From the NCBI GenBank assembly GCA_020725115.1, contig DYFR01000006.1, positions 1 through 64,000 of the forward strand: a stretch of DNA of 64,000 bases. The letters are read 5' to 3'. Of this stretch, positions 30,504-37,987 are shown piece after piece; the stretch's first letter is position 1, and each line of letters starts with the position of its first letter. Made by a program: the position numbers and the translations under genes. The stretch is from Thiohalomonas denitrificans (GTDB lineage Bacteria; Pseudomonadota; Gammaproteobacteria; Thiohalomonadales; Thiohalomonadaceae). Below the pieces are notes generated by a model, which saw nothing but the letters and a program-made list of their open reading frames with translations, was not told the origin of the DNA and searched no databases.

Positions 30504-32987
30504 ATGGACATCCTTAAATCACTGATCACCCGCCGGCGCTTTCTTCAGGCCAGCGGTGCCGCGGGGGCGGCGGGAGCGGCCGGTCTGGGCGCCGCCGGTA
30601 CCTTTACCACCTTGAAAAAAGCCGAGGCGGCACCGGCATCCAGCGGCGGCACCACCACCATCACCAAGAGCATCTGCCATCAGTGTCCGGCCCGTTGCGG
30701 CATCGATGTCTACACCACCAATGGCCGCGTCCATGCCATCTACGGCAACTCCGACCACCCCATCGCCAACGGCAAGCTGTGTCCCAAGGGCCATCTCGGC
30801 ACCTTCATCCTCTACGATCCTGATCGTTTCAAGGGGCCGATGAAGCGCACCAATCCCAAGAAGGGGCGCAACGAGGACCCGGGCTTCGTACCCATCTCCT
30901 GGGACGAGGCACTCGGCACCATCGCCGGGCGTCTGCAGAACCTGCGTGACAAGGGCGAGTCGCACCGCTTCGCGCTGTTCTACGGCCGCGGCTGGGGCGC
31001 CTCCTGCGCCGGCCTGCAGGGCACCTTCGGCAAGCTGTACGGCTCGCCCAACGTCGCCATCGGCCACGCCTCCATGTGTTCGGAAGGTTCCAAGCGCGCC
31101 AAACAGGCCACCGACGGCAACGACTCCTACAACGCCTACGACTACCGCAACACCAACTACCTGCTGATCTTCGGCGCCGGCTTCCTGGAAGCATTCCGTC
31201 CCTACAACTACCTGATGCAGATGTGGGGCCACATGCGCACCAAGAGTCCGAGGACGACGGTGACGGTGGTCGACGTGCATGCCAACACCACCACCGCCGC
31301 CGCCGACCGCGCGCTGTACATCAAGCCCGGCACCGACGGCGCCATGGCCCTGGCCATCGCCCACGTGATGCTCACCGAAGGACTGTGGAACAAGGAGTTC
31401 GTCGGCGACTTCAAGGACGGCGACAACCTGTTCAGGACCGGCCAGCACATTCCCGCCGGCAGCTTCGCCGAGAAGTGGACCTCCGGGCTGGAGACCTGGT
31501 GGAACGAGGAGCTGAAGGACCGCACGCCGGAATGGGCCGAGAAGATCACCTCCATCCCGGCCAAGTACATCCGTGACGTGGCGCGCGAGTTCGGCAGCAC
31601 CCGCCCGGCCATGGCGATCATGGAGCGCGGTCCCACCGCACACACCAACGGCACCTACAACGGCATGGCCATCCATGCCTTGAACGCCCTGTCCGGTGCG
31701 CTGTTCGCCGAAGGCGGCCTGCACTACCAGATGGGCCCGTCCTACGGCTCCATGCCGGTGAGCGCCGACGACTACATGGACGACTGGGCCAAGAGCGGTG
31801 CCTGGAAGAGCCTGCCGCGCATCGACATGGCCAAGACCGAGCGCTGGCCCACCGCCGGCACCATGATGCAGGAGGCAGGACCGAATCACCTCAAGGGCGA
31901 TCCGTACAAGCTCGACACGGCGATGTTCTACCTCACCAACCCCATCTTCACCGCGCCCAACGGCCAGGTGTGGGAAGAGGCCATGAAGGACGTGTTCGTC
32001 ATCGACACCTCGCCCTACGGCGCGGAAACGGCGATGTACGCCGACATCATCGTGCCCGATCACACCTACCTGGAACGCCTGCAGGATGCGCCCACCTATC
32101 CGTTCGAGGGCTGGCCCATGGCGCAGCTGCGCGTGCCGGCGGTCAAGCCGGTGCACGACACCAAAGTCTACGGTGACATCCTCATCGAGATCGGCAAGCG
32201 CATGAAGGGACCGATGGCCGACTACTACAAGGCCATCGACAGCACCGAGAACGTACTGCGCCATCTGGCCAAGGGCTTCGAGAAGGACCCCGGCGACAAT
32301 GGCGTGAACGGCTTCGAAAGCTGGAAGGAAAAAGGCGTCTGGTACAAGAAGCCCTATCACTGGCGGCAGTGGCGCGGCGACTTCTACGAATGGGACGGCA
32401 AGGGCTACAACAAGAAGATGACGGCGGATGAGGTCAAGGCCAAGCTGATCAAGACCGCCTCCGGCAAATTCGAGTTCAAGTCCGCCTTCATCGAAAAGCA
32501 TGCCGACAACTTCAGCCAGAAGCTGGGCATTCCGGCAGAACGCATCGGGCTGATCCAGTGGGTGCCGCCCAAGCACACCGGCGGCGGCGATCTGCACTTC
32601 GTTACCCCGAAGACGGCGATGCATGCCGAGGGACGCGGCGCCAACCTGCCGCACGCCATCGCCTACCAGCAGCCGATGCACGGCGGCAACCGCACCGTCT
32701 ATCTGGAAATCCATCCGGACACGGCGCGCAAGCGCGGTATCCGAAACGGCGACAAGGTGAAGATCAAGTCCTCGGTCGGTTCCATCGAAGCCTACTGCAA
32801 GTACTTCGAGGGTACGCGCCCCGACACCGTGGTGATGCCGTTCGAGCACGGTCACTGGTCCACGCTGACGCGCTGGACGCAGAACCGCGGTTCAGGCCAC
32901 TCCGGCCACCTCACCGAGAACGTCTCCGATCCCATCTCCGGCCTGGCCTGCTATTACACCGGCACAGTCACCGTCGAGCGGGCATAA
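30504..32987 (+). CDS. arxA: Anaerobic arsenite oxidase catalytic subunit (molybdopterin, DMSO reductase family)
   Basis: 827 residues; GAGGAGG precedes the ATG. The N-terminus has a Tat signal (RRRFLQ). The Fe-S cluster cysteines are C58, C61, C65 and C93 (C-x2-C-x3-C-x27-C). The molybdenum ligand is probably C192 in GHASMCSEG. YGRGWG at residues 160-165 fits a motif I recall as typical of ArxA, as opposed to the respiratory arsenate reductase ArrA. The rest carries the usual molybdopterin-binding blocks. ArxA oxidises As(III) to As(V) in the periplasm, with nitrate respiration or photosynthesis as electron sink in known hosts. The closest alternatives are ArrA and polysulfide or tetrathionate reductases; context and motif favour ArxA. 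Confidence 0.85.
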   Translation: MDILKSLITRRRFLQASGAAGAAGAAGLGAAGTFTTLKKAEAAPASSGGTTTITKSICHQCPARCGIDVYTTNGRVHAIYGNSDHPIANGKLCPKGHLGTFILYDPDRFKGPMKRTNPKKGRNEDPGFVPISWDEALGTIAGRLQNLRDKGESHRFALFYGRGWGASCAGLQGTFGKLYGSPNVAIGHASMCSEGSKRAKQATDGNDSYNAYDYRNTNYLLIFGAGFLEAFRPYNYLMQMWGHMRTKSPRTTVTVVDVHANTTTAAADRALYIKPGTDGAMALAIAHVMLTEGLWNKEFVGDFKDGDNLFRTGQHIPAGSFAEKWTSGLETWWNEELKDRTPEWAEKITSIPAKYIRDVAREFGSTRPAMAIMERGPTAHTNGTYNGMAIHALNALSGALFAEGGLHYQMGPSYGSMPVSADDYMDDWAKSGAWKSLPRIDMAKTERWPTAGTMMQEAGPNHLKGDPYKLDTAMFYLTNPIFTAPNGQVWEEAMKDVFVIDTSPYGAETAMYADIIVPDHTYLERLQDAPTYPFEGWPMAQLRVPAVKPVHDTKVYGDILIEIGKRMKGPMADYYKAIDSTENVLRHLAKGFEKDPGDNGVNGFESWKEKGVWYKKPYHWRQWRGDFYEWDGKGYNKKMTADEVKAKLIKTASGKFEFKSAFIEKHADNFSQKLGIPAERIGLIQWVPPKHTGGGDLHFVTPKTAMHAEGRGANLPHAIAYQQPMHGGNRTVYLEIHPDTARKRGIRNGDKVKIKSSVGSIEAYCKYFEGTRPDTVVMPFEHGHWSTLTRWTQNRGSGHSGHLTENVSDPISGLACYYTGTVTVERA

Positions 32988-33011
32988 CGAACCGATAAGG
33001 AGTGAATGACA

Positions 33012-33758
33012 ATGGCTAAATGGGGAATGGTCATCGACCTGGAAAAGTGCACCGGCTGCCAGGCGTGCAGCACGGCCTGCGCGATGGAGAACAACACCCT
33101 GCCCGGCGAGTCCTGGCAGGACGTGCTCTATTACAAAGAGGGAAAGTATCCCAACGTCAACATCAAGTGGTTCCCGCGTCCGTGCATGCACTGCGAAAAC
33201 CCGTCGTGCATGCATGTCTGCCCGACCAAGGCCACCTACAAGGACGAAAACGGCTTCGTGCTCATCGACTGGAACAAGTGCATCGGCTGCAAGTACTGCA
33301 TGATCGCCTGTCCCTACGGCGTGCGTTTCTACACCGACGAAAAGCCGCTCATCGAGCCGGATATGAAGAAGGTCTATCCGGGGCAGGACGGCCAGCAATA
33401 CAGCCCGCCGTACCAGAACCCCAACTCCGACTGGACCAAGGGCGTCGGCATCCAGCCCAAGGGCGTGGTGTCCAAGTGCACCTTCTGCTACCACAAGGTA
33501 TCGAAGGCACCAGCCGGCGTGGCCGATCTGGACGAGGACAATCCGGCGCTGAAGGAATACGTGCCGGCCTGCGTGCGCACCTGCGCGCCCAAGGCACGCT
33601 ATTTCGGCGACCTCGACAATCCCGACAGCACCGTCAACCGGCTCATCGCCGACAAGCGCGGCGTGCGCCTGCTGGAGCACACCGGCAACAAGCCGCAGGT
33701 GTACTACCTCGGCGATCACGGTGTGGTGCCTGCCTTCACCCGGCCCGACAAGTCCTGA
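33012..33758 (+). CDS. arxB: Arx complex 4x[4Fe-4S] electron transfer subunit
   Basis: 248 residues, DmsB/PsrB-like. Four cysteine groups are present: KCTGCQACSTAC, PCMHCENPSCMHVCP, KCIGCKYCMIACP, and KCTFC...ACVRTCAPKA. It passes electrons between ArxA and the membrane subunit ArxC. The ATG at 33012 stands 9 bp after AAGGAG; one at 33006 is only 3 bp away and less likely. Without its own signal peptide, it is probably co-exported with ArxA by the Tat pathway. Confidence 0.9.
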   Translation: MAKWGMVIDLEKCTGCQACSTACAMENNTLPGESWQDVLYYKEGKYPNVNIKWFPRPCMHCENPSCMHVCPTKATYKDENGFVLIDWNKCIGCKYCMIACPYGVRFYTDEKPLIEPDMKKVYPGQDGQQYSPPYQNPNSDWTKGVGIQPKGVVSKCTFCYHKVSKAPAGVADLDEDNPALKEYVPACVRTCAPKARYFGDLDNPDSTVNRLIADKRGVRLLEHTGNKPQVYYLGDHGVVPAFTRPDKS

Positions 33759-33780
33759 TTCTGACTAGGGAGCTAACGAC

Positions 33781-34944
33781 ATGAGCAATATGAGCCAATC
33801 AGTACCATTCCCGGAGAGCGTATCGCGCATCTCCAACCTGCGTATCGGTGCCGGTGCCATCGGCCTCGTGCTCGGCATCTTCGCCGCCATCGGCCTGCTC
33901 ACGCAGGGTCACGAGTCGTTCAACACCAACAGCAACATCTCATGGGGCCTGCCGGTGGCCACCTACGTGTTCTTTGTGTTGACGTCCACCGGCCTCACCT
34001 TCGTCGCCTCGCTGGCCATGGTGTTCGGGATGAAGGACTTCTATCCCATCGCCAAGCGCTGCATCTGGGGCGCCATCGCCACCCTGGTCACCGGGTTCAT
34101 CGCCCTGGGACTGGAGATCGGCAATCCGCTGCGCATGATCTGGGTGATACCCACCAACATGGCGACCTCCTCGCCGATGTGGTGGATGGGCCTGTTCTAT
34201 CTCAGCTATGCGGTGTTCCTGGTATGGAAGTTCCTGCTGGTGAACAAGGGCGACTGGACCAGTGGCCAGAGCAAGGTGATCGGCATTCTCTCCTTCGTGA
34301 CCGTGATCTTCGCCCACGCCACCCTGGGCTCGGTGTTCGGCATGATGGGCATGCGGCCGTTCTGGTACGGCGGCATGGTGCCGGTATATTTCCTGATCAC
34401 CGCCGCCCTATCGGGCTTGGCCTTCATCATGCTGTTCATCAACCTGGACTACGGCATGAACCAGGCCAACATGTCGGACAAGGTGCGCAGCGCCATGACC
34501 CGCTACATGCCGCCGATCTTCGGCCTGGCGCTGGGCCTGGTGCTGGTGTTCACCCTTACCCGCACCGTCACCGGCCTGTGGTCCAACGTCCCGGAGCTCA
34601 ACATCCCGATGAGCTACATCGTCGGCACGTTCTGGTACCAGGCGGAGATCTGGATCGGCATGGTGTTGCCGCTGGCCCTGATGTTGAGCAGCTACCGCAG
34701 CAACGCCAAGGTGCAGACCCTGGCCGGTCTGCTGGTGATCCTGGCGCTGTTCATCGGCCGTTACGAGTACGTGGTGGGCGGACAGCTGGTGCCGATGTTC
34801 AAGGGCGCCTGGTATGACGACCTGCTGATGTATGCCCCGTCCATGACGGAGTGGGGTGTAGTGATACTGGCCGCAGCCATCGGCCTGCTGCTCTACGCCT
34901 TCGGCGAGAAGAAACTCAGTCTGGCCGACGCGCCCAATGAATAA
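33781..34944 (+). CDS. arxC: NrfD/PsrC-type membrane anchor subunit
   Basis: 387 residues, with nine or ten membrane helices. The pattern fits the NrfD/PsrC family of quinone-interacting subunits (for example the EIGNPLRMIWVIPTNMATSSPMWWMG-type segment near the middle of the N-terminal half). It would exchange electrons between ArxB and the quinone pool. It is 22 bp downstream of arxB, with AGGGAG before the start. An intrinsic terminator follows the gene. Confidence 0.88.
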   Translation: MSNMSQSVPFPESVSRISNLRIGAGAIGLVLGIFAAIGLLTQGHESFNTNSNISWGLPVATYVFFVLTSTGLTFVASLAMVFGMKDFYPIAKRCIWGAIATLVTGFIALGLEIGNPLRMIWVIPTNMATSSPMWWMGLFYLSYAVFLVWKFLLVNKGDWTSGQSKVIGILSFVTVIFAHATLGSVFGMMGMRPFWYGGMVPVYFLITAALSGLAFIMLFINLDYGMNQANMSDKVRSAMTRYMPPIFGLALGLVLVFTLTRTVTGLWSNVPELNIPMSYIVGTFWYQAEIWIGMVLPLALMLSSYRSNAKVQTLAGLLVILALFIGRYEYVVGGQLVPMFKGAWYDDLLMYAPSMTEWGVVILAAAIGLLLYAFGEKKLSLADAPNE

Positions 34945-34968
34945 GAATCGCTTGACTGTGTGAACTTG

Positions 34969-35001
34969 GGGCGGGACAGTCGTGTCCCGCCCTCCTTTTT
35001 T
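34969..35001 (+). terminator. Intrinsic terminator between arxC and arxD
   Basis: A perfect 10-bp stem (GGGCGGGACA / TGTCCCGCCC) with a 4-base loop, followed by TCC and six T. The arxD Shine-Dalgarno (GGAGG) starts only about 5 bp after it. Because it lies inside the operon, it probably lowers rather than abolishes transcription of arxD and the genes behind it. Confidence 0.8.
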
Positions 35002-35014
35002 CCACGGAGGCCCC

Positions 35015-35833
35015 ATGCACCCGAACAACGCACAACTCCAGCACCGCGCCGAATATTATCTCTGCCTGGCGCGGGCACTGCAGGCGCCCATGAGCGAGGC
35101 CGACCACCAGGCCTTCCGCGACTGGCTGACCACGGATCTCCAGGCCATCGCCGCCGATGCCGGCTATGCAGCCTCGCCCCACATCACCGCACTGGCCGAA
35201 GCCATCACCGCCCATGCCCCCGATCACCTCAGCCTGCTGCGTACCTACAGCGATCTGTTCATGGTTCCGCCGGCCAAGGTGTTCCTCAACGCCGGCGTCT
35301 ACCTCGACCAGGCCATGATGGCCGCGCACACCGCCGAAATGATCGAGTTCTATCTGCAACACGGCGTGGACAAGAGCGACGACTTCCGCAACATGCCCGA
35401 TCACGTCAGCGTGCAGCTGGAATTCGTCGCCTATCTGCTGCTTGAGGCCGTGGCGGCAGACACGGAGGGAAATACCGCGACGGCCGCCGCTGCACTGCGC
35501 GGCGCACGCAATTTCATCGGCCGCTATATCGCCCCCTGGTTGCCCACCTTGCTCGATGCCCTGGATCGTGAGGCGGCGCGCGATGCCCGCTACGGCATCT
35601 ATCGCGCGGTGGGCGGCGTTCTGCAGCAGGCGGTGCAGGAAGACATCGCCTGGCTGGATGCACACTATGCCCAGCTCGGCGACGATGTGGTCGCTGCCGA
35701 CAGCGTGGCCGGCGTGGATACCGCCGAGGCCATGCAGGCAATGATCGCGCGCCTGCAGGCCGCCGGTCTCGATACCACACACCTGCAAGGCACTGCCGCG
35801 ACAGCGGTCATGAAGGTGGCCGGCAACGCCTGA
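35015..35833 (+). CDS. arxD: TorD/DmsD-family molybdoenzyme chaperone
   Basis: 272 residues, mostly helical, from the ATG at 35015 after ACGGAGG. Typical TorD features include the RAEYYLCLARAL start, the LRTYSDLFMVPP block and EMIEFY...DHVSVQLEFVAYLL. It should bind the Tat signal of ArxA and help insert the molybdenum cofactor before export. It is placed after an intrinsic terminator, so it may be made at lower level than the structural subunits. Confidence 0.88.
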   Translation: MHPNNAQLQHRAEYYLCLARALQAPMSEADHQAFRDWLTTDLQAIAADAGYAASPHITALAEAITAHAPDHLSLLRTYSDLFMVPPAKVFLNAGVYLDQAMMAAHTAEMIEFYLQHGVDKSDDFRNMPDHVSVQLEFVAYLLLEAVAADTEGNTATAAAALRGARNFIGRYIAPWLPTLLDALDREAARDARYGIYRAVGGVLQQAVQEDIAWLDAHYAQLGDDVVAADSVAGVDTAEAMQAMIARLQAAGLDTTHLQGTAATAVMKVAGNA

Positions 35834-35844
35834 TCCACGTGCAC

Positions 35845-36387
35845 ATGTTGCCGCCACTGACACGGCTGCTGCTGGGCCTGCTGCCGCTCGTCCCCGCGCC
35901 GCTGCTCGCCGACATGTCCTTCGACGAAATGATGCACGAGAAGGAGGTGGAGGAACGCAGCCTGACGGAGCAGGAGTTTGCCGCCGTGCAGCGCCGCCTC
36001 GAAGCGGAACGGGAAGAGGAGCGCAGACGCCTTGCACAGCAGGAACACGAAGCCAGACTGCGGCAGGAAGCGGAGCGCCAGCGCCTGGCCGCACGACCAT
36101 TGGGTGAACGGCTGGTGGAGGCGCGTTGCAGCAGTTGTCACCCACTGGAACAGGTCGTGGCAGCGCGACATTCGCGCCCCGGCTGGCACCTCACCATGGC
36201 GCGCATGCACTACTGGCATGGCGCTGAACTTACCTGGGCCGAACACGGCGTCATCGTTGACCATCTGACGCAGACCCAGCCCGCCACTACCCGGCAGTCG
36301 ATGATCGAATATGCCGTATTGGCCGCATTATTGACTGCGCCCCTCGCCCTGTGGCTGCGGCAGCAACGGCAACGGAACCGAAAATGA
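35845..36387 (+). CDS. Membrane-anchored monohaem cytochrome c with coiled coil
   Basis: About 180 residues. A signal peptide or N-anchor (LLLGLLPLVPAPLLA) is followed by a very charged coiled coil (about residues 30-90, rich in Glu/Arg). One haem site, CSSCHP, lies near residue 97. A final membrane helix (AVLAALLTAPLALWL) lies at the C-terminus. A GTG at 35839 is an alternative start. It starts about 12 bp after arxD and overlaps the next gene by 4 bp, so it may be an electron acceptor or partner of the arsenite oxidase. No family name recognised. Confidence 0.75.
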   Translation: MLPPLTRLLLGLLPLVPAPLLADMSFDEMMHEKEVEERSLTEQEFAAVQRRLEAEREEERRRLAQQEHEARLRQEAERQRLAARPLGERLVEARCSSCHPLEQVVAARHSRPGWHLTMARMHYWHGAELTWAEHGVIVDHLTQTQPATTRQSMIEYAVLAALLTAPLALWLRQQRQRNRK

Positions 36388-36623
36388 AATTTACCGGCCA
36401 TGCCTGCGGGCTGACCTTGCTCGCCCTTCTTGTCAACGTACCGGCAGGGGCGGCTCCCGGGAAGGAGCCGCCCCCCGCGCCACGTCCGGCTGATGCGTCG
36501 GCACCCCGCAAAGACGCGCCTGCACCACAGCAAAAGAAACCGGCAGCCACCGAATCCATCCCCGGCATCGAGCCACGCCGACCGGGCGACAAACTGGATC
36601 TGGGGCTGTGCGACGGAAGCTGA
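36384..36623 (+). CDS. Small secreted proline-rich protein
   Basis: 79 residues starting at ATG 36384, which overlaps the cytochrome gene stop (ATGA). A signal peptide (MKFTGHACGLTLLALLVNVPAGAA) is followed by a Pro/Ala/Lys-rich stretch. It ends in RPGDKLDLGLCDGS, with one Cys. No domain is recognised. Coupling to the upstream gene is the main evidence that it is real. Confidence 0.6.
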   Translation: MKFTGHACGLTLLALLVNVPAGAAPGKEPPPAPRPADASAPRKDAPAPQQKKPAATESIPGIEPRRPGDKLDLGLCDGS

Positions 36624-36648
36624 ACCAACTCACCACTGGAATGAACCG

Positions 36649-37071
36649 ATGACCCCGCTCGAACTGGAAACCGTGGAGTATCCCGACATGCAGGCCGCCC
36701 ATGAAAACGAGGCCGCATTACTGCAACAGCTGGATGAACAGTTCACCGCGCGCAGCCAGGGGACCGACAACACCGCGGAGCTGGACGCCACACTCACCGC
36801 CTTCGCCTCCGGCATGGAATCCCATTTCGCCATGGAAGACGACCTGATGCGCCGGCTCGGTTTCCCGCCCTATCCGGCCCACGCCGGCGAGCACCAGGAC
36901 GTACTGCGAGGCATCAGGCAGGCCATCGCCGAATGGCGACAGGGATACAACGACGACGCCCTCCGCCACCACCTTGATGAACACGTGCGCTGGATGACGC
37001 GCCACGTGGCCACCATGGACCACCTCACCGCCCGCTTCATCAACATGGCGCTGGCGGCCGGGCGGGGCTGA
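36649..37071 (+). CDS. Hemerythrin-domain protein, cytoplasmic
   Basis: 140 residues from the ATG at 36649. The iron-binding His and carboxylate residues of a hemerythrin fold are visible: HENEAALL, HFAMEDDLM, HAGEHQDVL and HVATMDH. No signal peptide. It binds a di-iron centre and may carry or sense O2 or NO. It follows the small secreted protein by 25 bp and could be the last gene of the arx transcript. Confidence 0.85.
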   Translation: MTPLELETVEYPDMQAAHENEAALLQQLDEQFTARSQGTDNTAELDATLTAFASGMESHFAMEDDLMRRLGFPPYPAHAGEHQDVLRGIRQAIAEWRQGYNDDALRHHLDEHVRWMTRHVATMDHLTARFINMALAAGRG

Positions 37072-37152
37072 CGCCTTATCCCGTCGCAAGCAAAACCTGC
37101 CGGCAGGCCTTCATCTCCGGTATGGAATGGCCGCGGGATCGACCGGCAGGAA

Positions 37153-37194
37153 TTGACCCAAATCAAGTCACCCGTCCATGCCTTTACCCACAAT
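37153..37194 (+). promoter_or_regulatory. Fnr-type box and promoter upstream of the membrane hemerythrin gene
   Basis: TTGACCCAAATCAA at 37153-37166 differs at one base from the TTGAT-N4-ATCAA consensus of Fnr/Anr/Dnr regulators. A weak -10 (CACAAT, 37189-37194) would place the transcription start near 37201, about 41 bp from the box centre, as in class II Fnr-activated promoters. The hemerythrin ATG is at 37260. Confidence 0.65.
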
Positions 37195-37259
37195 GTCCAC
37201 AGTATGGGAGTTGTTGCGCGCCCCACCACTACTACATTCCACATACATTGGGGGATTCT

Positions 37260-37826
37260 ATGAACAAGCAATGGAGCATGTTCGGACTGGCACTGCTGCT
37301 GCTGATCATCATTACCGTCATCCTGCTCGGCTTCATGGTCAGCATATTCAACCCGGTGTCCTGGGGCTTGATCGTGCTGCTGGCCCTGGTGCCCTACATC
37401 CACAAGCGCATCGTCGCCAACCGCTTCGTCGAATGGCAGGACGCCTACAGCGTCGGCATCGAGGCCATCGACAACGATCACAAGAAACTCCTCAACCTGA
37501 TCAACCAGCTGCAGACCGCGGCCCACTACCAGACTGACCCGCAGTATGAGCGCGAGGCCTTCGATGCCCTGGTGGACTACACCAAGACCCACTTCCAGCG
37601 CGAGGAAGAGTTGATGGAGAGCCACAGCTATCCCGCCTTCACCGCGCACAAGGCCGAGCATGCGGCAATGATCGCCAAGGTCGACGCCCTGATGCAGCGC
37701 TACCATGACCAACCACACGACACCATCGAAGAGGCGGTGCAGTATCTGAAGAAGTGGCTGATCAACCACATCAACGGCACCGACCAGGCTTACAGCGGAT
37801 TTCTGCACGACAAGGGCGTGCGCTGA
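37260..37826 (+). CDS. Bacteriohemerythrin with N-terminal membrane anchor
   Basis: 188 residues. Two closely spaced N-terminal hydrophobic segments (about residues 7-28 and 32-46) are followed by a complete hemerythrin domain: GIEAIDNDHKKLL, HFQREEELMESH, HKAEHAAMI and KKWLINHINGTDQAY. All seven expected iron ligands appear to be present. The ATG at 37260 follows GGGGATT. The Fnr-type box upstream suggests induction at low oxygen; the protein might bind O2 or NO at the membrane and shield anaerobic enzymes. Confidence 0.88.
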   Translation: MNKQWSMFGLALLLLIIITVILLGFMVSIFNPVSWGLIVLLALVPYIHKRIVANRFVEWQDAYSVGIEAIDNDHKKLLNLINQLQTAAHYQTDPQYEREAFDALVDYTKTHFQREEELMESHSYPAFTAHKAEHAAMIAKVDALMQRYHDQPHDTIEEAVQYLKKWLINHINGTDQAYSGFLHDKGVR

Positions 37827-37850
37827 CGCAACCGGCAAACAACCCATGGT

Positions 37851-37916
37851 GGGAGCCCGGCTTGCCGGGCGATGGCGGCCTGTCCCACACCGCATCGCCC
37901 GATGAATCGGGCTCCC
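37851..37916. repeat. Family A hairpin, copy 3
   Basis: A 66-bp double palindrome (GGGAGCCCGGCTTGCCGGGC against GCCCGATGAATCGGGCTCCC). It is in the opposite order to the copy at 15246. It lies between the convergent hemerythrin and RND pump genes and could end transcription from both sides. Confidence 0.82.
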
Positions 37917-37925
37917 GCACTCATG

Positions 37926-37987
37926 CACTCCGTGGGTGAATCAAGGCCCAACCCCGGCACCCTTCGCCGAGAGGACTCGGCGCCTAC
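37926..37987. repeat. Family B hairpin, copy 2
   Basis: CACTCCGTGGGTGAA at the left and TTCGCCGAGAGGACTCGGCG at the right, as in the copy at 41158. Its right end overlaps the stop codon of the RND permease gene. It follows directly on a family A element. Confidence 0.65.

Noticed and set aside
30504-32987. ArrA (respiratory arsenate reductase) instead of ArxA
   Set aside because: The YGRGWG motif, the three-component XSR regulators and the NrfD-type subunit with TorD chaperone fit arx better. I could not run a tree, so this is a preference, not a proof.
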